NCBI GenBank assembly: GCA_937865685.1
Contig: CALMGU010000076.1
Location: forward strand, 1 to 64,000
Source of the DNA: an uncultured Alphaproteobacteria bacterium
GTDB taxonomy: Bacteria; Pseudomonadota; Alphaproteobacteria; Micropepsales; Micropepsaceae
DNA length: 64,000 nt
Direction of reading: 5' to 3'
Shown here: positions 42,933 to 52,119 of the stretch, piece after piece
How the letters are laid out: each line of letters opens with the position of its first letter
Numbering within the stretch: the first letter of the stretch is position 1
The notes under the pieces: generated by a model
Seen by the model: only the letters and a program-made list of their open reading frames with translations
The model's database searches: none
Told to the model about the DNA's origin: nothing
Translations under genes and position numbers: made by a program

Positions 42933-45779
42933 ATGACCCTCGACGATCTTCTCTTTCGTGCGGCGGCGCAGTATCCCGGCAAGCCCGCGCTGATCTTTCA
43001 GAAGGAGACCATTCTTTATTCCACGCTTGCCGCCGATGCGCGCCGCTTCGCCTATGCAGTGCGCCGGGCGGGGATCGGTGCCGGCGAGCGGATCGGCATT
43101 TTCCTTGAGAAGCGTCCGGAAGCGGCGGTCGCGATCATGGGTGCGGCGGCGGCCGATACGGTCTTCGTGCCCATCAATCCCGCCTTGCGGCCCGCACAGG
43201 TCGCGCATCTGGTCAAGGATTGCGGCATCAAGCTTCTCGTCACCTCCCGCGCCCGGATTCCCGAACTGGAAGAAGCGCTGGCCGGTTGCCCTTCGCTGCA
43301 GCGGATCGTTTTTGTCGAAGATGAAGACGTCCCGCCGCAAACCAAGGGCGCGCCCAGCCAATCGCTGCGCCGGTTCCTGGAGACGGGCTTGGACAAGGAG
43401 CCCACCTGGCCGCGCGGCGCCGATACCGACATGGTGGGCATTCTCTACACTTCCGGTTCGACGGGCGAGCCCAAAGGCGTGATGCTTTCGCACAAGAATT
43501 TCGTCGCCAGGGCGAAATGCGTCTCGGAATATCTGGACCTCAACCCGGACGACCGGATCCTGCACCTTCCCCATTACAGCTTCGGCTTCGGGCTCGATCA
43601 ACTGTTCAACGGCTTTTACGCCGGCGCCACGGGCGTGCTGCACAATTATGTGACGCCGCAGGCCTTGATGAAGCTGATGCTGGAAGAACGCATCACCGGG
43701 CTTGCCGGCGTGCCGACGGCCCTGGTGGCGCTGACGGCGCTGGACTGGCCTTTGGAGATCCGCGAGCATCTGCGCTACATCGCGGCCGCGGGCGGGCGCA
43801 TGCCGGAAAGCGCCACCCGCTATCTGCGTTGCCTGGCCCCGGAGGCCCGCATCTTCCTAATGTACGGCCAGACCGAGACTTTGCGCTCGACCTTTCTTCC
43901 CCCCAGCGAAGTGGATCGCCACCCCAATTCGATGGGCCGGCCGATCGCATGTTCGAATATTTATGTGGTGCGGGCGGACGGAACCTTGTGCGGCCCGAAC
44001 GAGCAGGGCGAACTGGTGCAGACAGGCGACACCGTGGCGATGGGCTATTGGAACGATCCGGAGCGCACCGCGCAGGTCTTCCGGCCGGCGCCCGTTGAAA
44101 CCGCGGCACCTGGGTCGCAGCCTAAGATCGGCGTCTGGTCCGGCGATATCGTCACCACTGACGAAGACGGGCGGCTTTATTACATCGGCCGCCAGGACGA
44201 TCTGATCAAGACCAGCGGCTATCGCGTCAGCCCTACCGAGATCGAAGATGTTCTCTATGCCAGCGGGCTGGTGAGCACAGCCGCCGTGGTCGGCGTCAAG
44301 CATGCCGATCTGGGCCAGGTCGTGATCGCCTTCGTCACCACCCAGGGCAATGGCGCCTTGGACCGCGACGGATTGCTTGGCCATTGCCGCCGCGAACTGC
44401 CGGGCTACATGCTGCCCTACCAGATCGTCCACCGCGACAGCCTTCCCCTCAACGCCAATTCCAAGATCGACCGGCGGCGCCTGGTTTCGGAATATGGCGA
44501 GCAGCTCCATGACACGGTTCTGGAACGCCCCCGCGCCGCCTTGGACCTGCCAGCCCGGGAAAAATCCGATCTGGCCGGCCGGACGCTGGAATTCCTGGGC
44601 ATGCGCCGCCGCACCTCCGCCAGTGTGGCCGACATTTTCGCCTCCGCCTTCAATCTCAAATATGTCGATGAGCAGAAATCCTTCTCCTCGCTTGGCGGCG
44701 ATTCGCTGTCGTATGTCGATGTCTCCACCGCGCTGGAAGATTTCATCGGCCGCATTCCCGAAGGCTGGGAAAATATGTCGATCGCCGAGCTGGAGCAGAT
44801 TCCGAGATCCAATTCCTCCAGCACCACCATCGCACCGGACGTTCTGTTGCGCGCCGCAGCGATTTTCGGCGTGGTGGCGCTGCACAACCGCTATTCCAGC
44901 GTGGCGGGCGGTCCCAGCCTTCTCTTCGTGCTGTCCGGATTGAGCTTTGCCCGCTTCGCCTGGAACGGTGATCCCGGCCAGGTGCGCCGGTCGATCTTCG
45001 GAACCATGATGAAAGTCGTGATCCCGACCATGCTGATGCTGCTGATGTTCTTTGTCGGCGACGGCATTTTCCACTGGAGCACGATTTTCTTCTACGACAA
45101 TTTCGTGGAGCCCGAGTCGCCGCTATGGTGGGAAGGCGCCTGGTTCGTGCAGGTCCTGTTCCAGATTCTTCTTTTCATGGGGGCCCTAGCCTTCATTCCG
45201 GGCGTCGCCCCGTTCGGCGAAAAGCACCGTTATGCGTTCGGGCTGGTGCTGACAGCGGGCACCTTCCTGCTGCATTACATCATGGCGCTGACCGTACACG
45301 CGCCGATCATGATGTTCGGCCATCTGCCGCAATTCTTCCTCTGGCAGTTCGCGCTGGGCTGGCTGGTGTTCAGCGCCAAAAGTCAGCTGCAACGGGTGAT
45401 CACGCTGGCGATCCTGTTCGGCTGCATGGGCGCACTGACCACCATCAATGGCATGAGCGGCGACTACCTGCTGCAGCATCATGCGCCCTATTGGCTGGGC
45501 CTGGGCACGCTTCTTCTATTGTGGATGCCGCCCGTCCCGCTTCCGCGCGTTATCGCCGCGCCCATCGTCACGATCGCCAAATCCACACTCTTCATCTATC
45601 TGTTCCACTGGCCCTTCGATGTGGTGGCTTACCGGTGGCTGCATATCAATGGCGGCCCGCTGGGGATCATCATTGGGTTCGCCGGCAGTCTGGCGGTGTG
45701 GGCGCTTTATGAAGGTCTGGTCCGGATGTTGCGTTCGATGCGCGGCACAAACCGGCAGACCGCCGACGTTTTCGGCTAG
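42933..45779 (+). CDS. Trimodular AMP-ligase / carrier domain / membrane acyltransferase
   Basis: 948 residues. Residues 1-540 are an adenylating ligase: GILYTSGSTGEPKGVMLSH (phosphate loop), MYGQTE, GRQDDLIKTSGYRVSPTEIE, and LPLNANSKIDRR with the catalytic Lys. Residues about 570-640 hold a carrier domain with LGGDSLSYVDV (phosphopantetheine Ser). Residues about 660-940 have ten helices of Acyltransferase-3 type with the conserved His of VVALHNRYSS and LLFVLSGLSFARF. XrtA-associated ligases (TIGR03098) normally stand alone; the fusion is unusual. It would activate an acid, load it on its own carrier and transfer it at the membrane. ATG at 42933 is preferred to TTG at 42927. Confidence 0.88.
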   Translation: MTLDDLLFRAAAQYPGKPALIFQKETILYSTLAADARRFAYAVRRAGIGAGERIGIFLEKRPEAAVAIMGAAAADTVFVPINPALRPAQVAHLVKDCGIKLLVTSRARIPELEEALAGCPSLQRIVFVEDEDVPPQTKGAPSQSLRRFLETGLDKEPTWPRGADTDMVGILYTSGSTGEPKGVMLSHKNFVARAKCVSEYLDLNPDDRILHLPHYSFGFGLDQLFNGFYAGATGVLHNYVTPQALMKLMLEERITGLAGVPTALVALTALDWPLEIREHLRYIAAAGGRMPESATRYLRCLAPEARIFLMYGQTETLRSTFLPPSEVDRHPNSMGRPIACSNIYVVRADGTLCGPNEQGELVQTGDTVAMGYWNDPERTAQVFRPAPVETAAPGSQPKIGVWSGDIVTTDEDGRLYYIGRQDDLIKTSGYRVSPTEIEDVLYASGLVSTAAVVGVKHADLGQVVIAFVTTQGNGALDRDGLLGHCRRELPGYMLPYQIVHRDSLPLNANSKIDRRRLVSEYGEQLHDTVLERPRAALDLPAREKSDLAGRTLEFLGMRRRTSASVADIFASAFNLKYVDEQKSFSSLGGDSLSYVDVSTALEDFIGRIPEGWENMSIAELEQIPRSNSSSTTIAPDVLLRAAAIFGVVALHNRYSSVAGGPSLLFVLSGLSFARFAWNGDPGQVRRSIFGTMMKVVIPTMLMLLMFFVGDGIFHWSTIFFYDNFVEPESPLWWEGAWFVQVLFQILLFMGALAFIPGVAPFGEKHRYAFGLVLTAGTFLLHYIMALTVHAPIMMFGHLPQFFLWQFALGWLVFSAKSQLQRVITLAILFGCMGALTTINGMSGDYLLQHHAPYWLGLGTLLLLWMPPVPLPRVIAAPIVTIAKSTLFIYLFHWPFDVVAYRWLHINGGPLGIIIGFAGSLAVWALYEGLVRMLRSMRGTNRQTADVFG

Positions 45780-45823
45780 GCAATCCGTCACGGCTGAGAA
45801 GCACCGCGCTTAAGCGGCCAATC

Positions 45824-46921
45824 CTATTTGCCGGCCGTTTCCAGCATCAGCGCCTTGTGCGCGGCGATCATGTCGTCCGCCAGATAATTCTTGCGCAGGC
45901 GTTCCCTGTTGGCCGTGCCCACCGCCTTGCGCGCCGCGGTTCCGATCACCAGCGCCCGCATGGCGGCGCCCAATTCCCGATCCGACGGATGGACCACATA
46001 GGGCTGGTTGGCGCCGGACACCATCTGGCGGACATCGCCAACGTCGGTGGAGGCGATGGGCAGGCCCGCATCCATCGCTTCCAGCACGGCCAGCGGCATC
46101 TGCTCGGTATCGCTGGACAGCGCCATCAGATCGCATTGCATGAGAATGTCGCGGACATCCTCGCGCCGGCCCAGAAAGCGGATGGACGATCCCAGCGAGA
46201 GCGCCTCGGCTTCCCGCAATACCGCGTCCAGTTCCGGTCCGTCGCCGATCACCAGCAGCACCGCTTCGCTTTTCAGCGGCGCGAAAGCGCGGAGCAGCCG
46301 GACCACATTCTTTTCCCGCCGGACAGCGCCCGCCCAGGCGATGCGCGGCAGACCTTGCGGCAGATTGAGCCCCAGCTCCTCGATCCGGGTGGAATAGCGG
46401 TCCAGGGGCGCCAGGCCGTTGGGAATGTAATGCACATGGGCCCGGTTCAATCGCCATACATTGAGAGCCAGATCCTGAAGCGCCAGGGACGGCACGATCA
46501 GCTGGCTGTGCCGGAGCGCCAGCCGGCGGGTCCAAACGCGGCGGCGGAATTGGCGCTGCGCTTCTTCGGGACCGAAACCGTCTTCCATATGGATATGGGG
46601 CACGCGGCCAAAGGCATTGGCCATCGCCCATTCGATCGAACCCCAATTATACGTCATCAAGAGGTCCGGGGCACGCGCCGCAATCTCGTGGCGATAATGG
46701 CCGATGCGGCTGGGAAGCGATCCCTTCGTGTGGGGCTGCCCGCCCAGAATGACGCGGATACCAGGAGAGAGAAACTGGGCGGCGGTATAGGCGCCGTCCA
46801 GCGCGATCACCGTATGCGAGAATTCGGGACCGAATCCCTTGGCCAGCTGGGTGAAGCGGACCTGGGCGCCCCCGATCTTGAAGGACGGGAAGACGTGAAG
46901 AATGTTGAGCGCGCGCGTCAC
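45824..46921 (-). CDS. Family 4 (GT-B) glycosyltransferase
   Basis: 365 residues, GTG start. N-terminal NILHVFPSFKIGGAQVRFTQ and C-terminal donor region RIAWAGAVRREKNVVRLLRA, ALSSDTEQMPLAVLEAMDAGLPI mark a retaining GT-B enzyme. It converges with the trimodular acyltransferase gene; 44 bases lie between the stop codons and no strong terminator is visible. The upstream GTG at 46921 has no good SD. Confidence 0.88.
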   Translation of the reverse strand: MTRALNILHVFPSFKIGGAQVRFTQLAKGFGPEFSHTVIALDGAYTAAQFLSPGIRVILGGQPHTKGSLPSRIGHYRHEIAARAPDLLMTYNWGSIEWAMANAFGRVPHIHMEDGFGPEEAQRQFRRRVWTRRLALRHSQLIVPSLALQDLALNVWRLNRAHVHYIPNGLAPLDRYSTRIEELGLNLPQGLPRIAWAGAVRREKNVVRLLRAFAPLKSEAVLLVIGDGPELDAVLREAEALSLGSSIRFLGRREDVRDILMQCDLMALSSDTEQMPLAVLEAMDAGLPIASTDVGDVRQMVSGANQPYVVHPSDRELGAAMRALVIGTAARKAVGTANRERLRKNYLADDMIAAHKALMLETAGK

Positions 46922-46972
46922 GTCTGAGCCCGGTTTCTGTCTGGCGCCGGATGGCCCAGAATCATCTCTGCA

Positions 46973-48397
46973 TTATTGCGCGCCGTGTGCGAACAAAACC
47001 ACCCGCACGGTCTGAACCAGGATCGTCAGGTCGAGGAAAAAGTCGTTGTTCTTCACATAATAGAGATCGAAAGCCAGCTTCTGGCGCGCATCCTCGATCG
47101 ACTCGCCATAGCGATAATTGACTTGCGCCCAGCCCGTGATGCCCGGCTTCACGCGATGACGAAGATCATAATAGGGCACTTCGCGGCGCAGCTGCTGAAC
47201 GAAATAGGGCCGTTCGGGGCGCGGCCCGATGAAGCTCATATCGCCCTGCAGCACATTGATGATCTGGGGAATCTCGTCGATCCGGGTGGCGCGGATGAAA
47301 CGGCCGACCTTGGTAACGCGATTGTCCTTGGCGGTCGCCCAGCGCGGCACGCCGTCTTTCTCGGCATCCTGGCGCATGCTGCGGAATTTCCAGACGCGGA
47401 AGATGCGCCCGTTCAGTCCCACGCGCTCCTGGCGATAAAAGACCGGCCCCCTGCTCTCCAGCTTGATCGCGATGGCGACCAGAAGCGTGATCGGCAGCAC
47501 CGCCGCCAGGAAGGCTAGGCTGACGGTGAAATCGCCCACCCGCTTCAAGACGCGGCGGCGGCGGTTGAGCTGAAAGCCGCTGGTGAAGGCGAGCGTGCCG
47601 GGACCGACATTGGAAACATCGATCTGGGCGAATTCCCGCTCCCAGAAATTCAGATACTCGACCACATCGATGCCGTTGAGGCGGCATTCCAGAAGATCCC
47701 ACACCGCCAACCCGCGCTTGTCGTCCACGGCGACGATGATTTCATCGACCCGCATCTGCTGAGCGATCTGCAGGAGCGGGGTCGCCGCATGCGCGGAAGG
47801 CTCGCCCACCGCCAGATTGCCTTCGGTGGTCCAAACCCGGTTCTCGACCGCCCGGCAGCTATCGACCGTGCGCACATGCTTGAGATGGTTGCGGCCGGGG
47901 CCGTCCATATAGGCGATGACGGCATCGGCGGTCGCGCCCTGGCCCAGCACCAGAACCCGCTTCTTCAGGAAGGAGCTGCGATAATAGATATGGAAGACAA
48001 AGCGCATGCACAGCAGGAGCGCCATGAACAGGCTGATGGCTAGGGAAAGAATGCCCACGAACCAGCCGAACGGCACTCCCAGCGCGATCTTGCTGATGGC
48101 GAAAAAACCCACGGCCAGAACGAAGATCACCTGCCAGGCGATAGCGAAACGCTTCAGGAAAGTGCGGAAGCTGCGCAGCGCATCGGCATTGTAGATGCCC
48201 ATCGATGCGCACAAGAGCACGAAGATGCAGGCCAAGGTCGTCGCCTTGGCCAGGTTCAGCGACACCAGGCTGTTGAAATAGCAGATGGAGCAATGCTGCT
48301 CGAGGCTGAGCAGCCTCAGGCCGGCCAGAAACAGGCCCCCATCAAGGCCGGCCAGCACCACGGAAGGCGCCGCTACATAATGACCAAAAAGCCTCAC
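46973..48397 (-). CDS. Initiating sugar transferase, XrtA-type (EpsB_2-like)
   Basis: 474 residues. N-terminal membrane part (five helices), CoA-like central segment (VLVLGQGATADAVI) and C-terminal bacterial sugar transferase domain: RVGLNGRIFRVWKFRSMRQD, TKVGRFIRATRIDEIPQIIN, GDMSFIGPRPERP and GITGWAQVNYRYG. It transfers a sugar-1-phosphate to undecaprenyl phosphate and so starts the repeat unit. The start at RLFGHYV is typical of the family recalled as TIGR03013. GTG start behind TGGGGT. Membrane helix count and this start argue for the exosortase-locus type. Confidence 0.93.
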   Translation of the reverse strand: MRLFGHYVAAPSVVLAGLDGGLFLAGLRLLSLEQHCSICYFNSLVSLNLAKATTLACIFVLLCASMGIYNADALRSFRTFLKRFAIAWQVIFVLAVGFFAISKIALGVPFGWFVGILSLAISLFMALLLCMRFVFHIYYRSSFLKKRVLVLGQGATADAVIAYMDGPGRNHLKHVRTVDSCRAVENRVWTTEGNLAVGEPSAHAATPLLQIAQQMRVDEIIVAVDDKRGLAVWDLLECRLNGIDVVEYLNFWEREFAQIDVSNVGPGTLAFTSGFQLNRRRRVLKRVGDFTVSLAFLAAVLPITLLVAIAIKLESRGPVFYRQERVGLNGRIFRVWKFRSMRQDAEKDGVPRWATAKDNRVTKVGRFIRATRIDEIPQIINVLQGDMSFIGPRPERPYFVQQLRREVPYYDLRHRVKPGITGWAQVNYRYGESIEDARQKLAFDLYYVKNNDFFLDLTILVQTVRVVLFAHGAQ

Positions 48398-48664
48398 TGG
48401 ACCCCAAACCCATGCGTTTCATGTTTCACGGATTTCCCGGCCCTAAAGCCGGTCAACCGCATGAAGACGCTGCAACTCATATGCCAGGGCTGCCGCGCCC
48501 GAATACGCGCCGTTTCGGGACATTAACCACCGATTTTGAAGAAAAAATAGTTGTCCCGGCATAAACTCCCAGAAGCTTTTTTAAGGGGGAAAGTTCCCCG
48601 CCGGGGCTTCAGAGGCCCTTAGCAATTCGCCTGCCAAACTGCTGCCCGCCACAAGGAGAGACAT

Positions 48665-49918
48665 TTGCTGCGCGTTCTGGTCTTTTCGACCCTCTACCCC
48701 AACCAGGCGCAGCCCAACCACGGCGTTTTCGTGGAAAATCGCTTGCGTCACACTTTGGCACAGGGCGGGATCGACGCGACGGTCCTGGCGCCAGTCCCAT
48801 GGTTTCCGTCACGGAACCCTGCTTTCGGCCGCTATGCCCAATTCGCGGGCGTCCCGCGGCAGGAAACGCGGCACGGCCTGACAATCTACCATCCCCGCTA
48901 TCCGGTCATCCCCAAAGTGGGTAGCCGCTTCACGCCTGCGTTCCTCTACAGAGCGGCCCGGCGCACCCTGGACAAGTTGGCGCGCGCGGGCGTTCCGAAA
49001 TTCGACCTGATCGACGCGCATTATTTTTATCCCGACGGCGTGGCGGCGGCGCGGCTTGCCAGGGATTTGAATATTCCGCTTCTGATCACCGGGAGGGGCA
49101 CCGATCTCACGCTGATCCCGCAATCGGCGCCGGAGCGCGCGCAGATCCAATGGGCCGGCCGTCAGGCCAGCGGCATGATCACCGTCTGCGAAGATCTCCG
49201 GCAAAAGCTGGTGGGGCTGGGCGAGACGGCATCGCGGGTGGTGACGTTGCGCAATGGCGTGGACCTGAAACGCTTTTCGCCCGGCGACCGCGCGGCGGCG
49301 CGCGCCAAGCTGGGACTTGAGGGTTTCACCTTGCTCTCCGTGGGCAGCCTGATCCCGCGGAAGGGTCATGAACTGATCATCGGCGCGCTCGCCGAATTGC
49401 CGGACATGACATTGATGATCGCTGGCTCCGGTCCCATGCGCACGGAACTGGAACGCATCGCCGCGGAGAAAGGCGTTGCCTCGCGCGTCCGCTTCCTGGG
49501 TGAGATCGCGCATGACGCGCTGGTGGATGCCTATCGCGCCGCCGATATCTTCGTGCTGGCGTCATCGCGCGAAGGCTGGGCCAATGTTCTTCTGGAAGCG
49601 ATGGCGTCCGGCACGCCCGTGGTCGCAACAAATGTGAACGGCACGCCCGAGGTCGTCACCGATCCCAGGTTGGGCGCCCTGGTGGAAGAACGGTCCGCGC
49701 CCGCATTGGCGCATGCCATCCGCGCATTGCGCGAAAAAGCGCCGGATCGCGCCGCCGTAAGGGCCTATGCGGAACAATTCAGCTGGGACGATACTGCGCG
49801 CGCGAACAAGGCATTGTTTCTTGCTGCGGCGCGATATGGATATGAAGATCGTTTCAATCCCGCCATCGTAACGGCAGCTTACGACGTTCTCGCCAAACGC
49901 CATTTCACGCCCGCGTAA
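48665..49918 (+). CDS. Family 4 (GT-B) glycosyltransferase
   Basis: 417 residues. TTG start supported by AAGGAGA 5 bases upstream. N-terminal RVLVFSTLYPNQAQPNHGVF VEN-type motif, central HYFYPDGVAAARLAR, donor site SVGSLIPRKGHELIIGALAE and LASSREGWANVLLEAMASGT (E-x7-E). Typical of glycosyltransferases in exopolysaccharide loci. The 138 bases before it (48527-48664) hold CCCCGCCGGGG but no recognised gene. Confidence 0.9.
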   Translation: MLRVLVFSTLYPNQAQPNHGVFVENRLRHTLAQGGIDATVLAPVPWFPSRNPAFGRYAQFAGVPRQETRHGLTIYHPRYPVIPKVGSRFTPAFLYRAARRTLDKLARAGVPKFDLIDAHYFYPDGVAAARLARDLNIPLLITGRGTDLTLIPQSAPERAQIQWAGRQASGMITVCEDLRQKLVGLGETASRVVTLRNGVDLKRFSPGDRAAARAKLGLEGFTLLSVGSLIPRKGHELIIGALAELPDMTLMIAGSGPMRTELERIAAEKGVASRVRFLGEIAHDALVDAYRAADIFVLASSREGWANVLLEAMASGTPVVATNVNGTPEVVTDPRLGALVEERSAPALAHAIRALREKAPDRAAVRAYAEQFSWDDTARANKALFLAAARYGYEDRFNPAIVTAAYDVLAKRHFTPA

Positions 49919-50009
49919 CGCCATAATCGTTTGTTAACCAAGTGCCCGTTACTCATACTCGCAGATCTGGAATCCGAACCTACGATCCCAGGACAGAGGC
50001 GGACATCAC

Positions 50010-50201
50010 GTGCGACCGAGCGCGGCTGAAAGCAAAATCGTCCAGTTTCCGGCAGCCCGGTCTGCCGGTCGCAACGCTGCAATCCAAGACAAAGCGGCCG
50101 ATCGGGGCCGCAGGCTGCCCGTCGGCTATTGCATGATGATCTGGACCGCGCTGGCCGCGGCAGGCTGGGGCGCGTTCCACGCCGCCCTCCAACTGATCTG
50201 A
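50010..50201 (+). CDS. Possible small membrane protein
   Basis: 63 codons from a GTG at 50010 with GAGGCGG about 10 bases upstream. The first 40 residues are polar and basic; the last 22 form a transmembrane helix (GYCMMIWTALAAAGWGAFHA). It is in the gap between the glycosyltransferase and the amidotransferase operon end and is not recognised; a chance frame is possible. Confidence 0.45.
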   Translation: MRPSAAESKIVQFPAARSAGRNAAIQDKAADRGRRLPVGYCMMIWTALAAAGWGAFHAALQLI

Positions 50202-50217
50202 ATTCCCAATCTTCGCG

Positions 50218-52116
50218 TTAATGCGCCTCGGCCGCATGGTCCAGGAAGCTGGCGAACACCCATAAGAGCCAGAGCGGCTTGGAGAAATCGCGGCTGCCCG
50301 CGATATGCGCGTCGGCCATTGCCGCGATCGCTTTGGTATCGAAAAGACCGCTGCCCTTCAGGCGTGCGCCATCCGCGAGGGCACGAACCTGACCGCTGAG
50401 CGGCCCGCGGAACCATTCCGCCACCGGCACGGTGAAGCCTTTCTTGGAGCGGTAGAGCAGATCGTGGGGGAGAAAATCCTCCATCGCCTGCTTCAAAATC
50501 GCCTTTCCGCCCGCGCCGCGCTGCAGCTTCAGTTCGTCGGGCAGCGAGAAGGCCCAATCCGACAATTCCTGGTCCAGGAACGGCGCGCGCAGTTCCAGCG
50601 AATTGGCCATGCTGGCCCGGTCCACCTTGGTCAGGATATCGCCCGGCAGATAGGTCATGATGTCGGTATATTGCGCCCGCTGCAGCATATCGAGCGGCGC
50701 ATCGATGTTGAAGTGCCGGCGCACCACATCGCCGGAATCGTAACCCCCCAGGCTGTCGCGGAAATCGCGGGAGAGAAACTGGATGCGGATTTCCGGCGGC
50801 AAAGCCGACACCATGCGCAGATAGGCATCGGCGGGACCGAGCGATAATTCGCGGAAGGTGGTCTTGGCGCGCAGCATGCGCGGCAGGCGCGCGCCATGGG
50901 GATAGATGTCGGCGAGGAACGAAAAAAGCGGCCCGCGCACGCGGTCCGGAATCCAGCCTCGCGCCCGCATCTGCGCGGCGAAGAAGGCGTAGCGGCGATA
51001 TCCGCCCAGGATTTCGTCGCCGCCGTCACCGGTGAGCGCCGCCTTCACTGTCTGACGCGCCAGCTTGCAAACCGCAAAGGTGGGCAAAGCCGAGATATCG
51101 CCGAACGGCTCGTCGTAAATGCCAGGCAGGCGCGGCAACAGGCTGAAATCGCCCGGATCGACAATGCGGATATGATGGCTGGTGCCATAGCGGTCCGACA
51201 CCGCCTTGGCATAATCGCTTTCGTCGTAATCGCGCTCCTCGAAGCCGATGGAGAAAGTGCTGACCGGCGCGTCCTGAAGCCCCGCCATCAGCGACACCAC
51301 GGCGCTGGAATCCACGCCGCCCGACAAAAGCGCGCCCACTTCCACATCGGAAATCAGACGCAGCTTCACCGCATGGCGCAGCACATCGACCATCGCTTTC
51401 CTGGGATGCTCCGGCATGGTCCTGGCATGCACCTGGTCCAGCAGATTCCAATAGCGCATCAGCTCCGGCGCCTGGCCCCGGCGCACGATCAAGGCATGCG
51501 CCGCCGGCAATTTGCGGATCGCGGCATAGATGGTCTTGGGGTCAGGCACATAGCCATAAGTGAAGAAATCTTCGACCGCGACGGGATCGAGCCTGCGATC
51601 CAGGCCCGGCGCCTTGAGCAGGGATTTGATTTCCGAGCCGAACACCAGCTGGCCGCCAGCAAGCTCCGCATAATGCATCGGCTTCTTGCCGAAGCGGTCC
51701 CGCACCAGCACCAGACTCTGCTGCGGCGCGTCCCATAGCGCGAAAGCGAACATGCCACGCAGCCGGGCGAACAATCCCGTGCCCCAGTGCCGCCAGCCAT
51801 GCAACAACACCTCGGTATCGCTGCGGGTCTGGAATTGCGCGCCTTCGGCCTTCAGCGCCGCCATCAGGTCCGGGAAATTGTAGATCTCGCCATTGAAGAC
51901 GATGGTGAGCGCACCATCCACGGTCTGCATGGGCTGAATGCCGCCCGCCAGGTCGATGAAAGCCAGGCGCCGGTGTCCCAGCGCGATGCCGGGCTCGTTG
52001 AAGATGCCCTCCCCGTCCGGGCCGCGATGGGCCACCGCATCCGTCATGGCCTGGATCAGGGCCGGATCGAACGAGCGCATGCCCTGGCAATCGAACAATC
52101 CCGTCAGACCGCACAT
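50218..52116 (-). CDS. Asparagine synthase-like amidotransferase, XrtA type
   Basis: 632 residues. Class II glutaminase domain with the N-terminal catalytic C2 (MCGLTGLFDCQG), RGPDGEGIF and FNGEIYNF; then an ATP-pyrophosphatase domain with LLSGGVDSSAVVSLMAG and TGDGGDEILGGYRRY. Family recalled as TIGR03108 (exosortase A-associated amidotransferase 1). It probably amidates a uronic acid of the polysaccharide. Last gene of the minus-strand operon; 3 bases separate it from the preceding gene. Confidence 0.92.
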   Translation of the reverse strand: MCGLTGLFDCQGMRSFDPALIQAMTDAVAHRGPDGEGIFNEPGIALGHRRLAFIDLAGGIQPMQTVDGALTIVFNGEIYNFPDLMAALKAEGAQFQTRSDTEVLLHGWRHWGTGLFARLRGMFAFALWDAPQQSLVLVRDRFGKKPMHYAELAGGQLVFGSEIKSLLKAPGLDRRLDPVAVEDFFTYGYVPDPKTIYAAIRKLPAAHALIVRRGQAPELMRYWNLLDQVHARTMPEHPRKAMVDVLRHAVKLRLISDVEVGALLSGGVDSSAVVSLMAGLQDAPVSTFSIGFEERDYDESDYAKAVSDRYGTSHHIRIVDPGDFSLLPRLPGIYDEPFGDISALPTFAVCKLARQTVKAALTGDGGDEILGGYRRYAFFAAQMRARGWIPDRVRGPLFSFLADIYPHGARLPRMLRAKTTFRELSLGPADAYLRMVSALPPEIRIQFLSRDFRDSLGGYDSGDVVRRHFNIDAPLDMLQRAQYTDIMTYLPGDILTKVDRASMANSLELRAPFLDQELSDWAFSLPDELKLQRGAGGKAILKQAMEDFLPHDLLYRSKKGFTVPVAEWFRGPLSGQVRALADGARLKGSGLFDTKAIAAMADAHIAGSRDFSKPLWLLWVFASFLDHAAEAH

Positions 52117-52119
52117 GGC

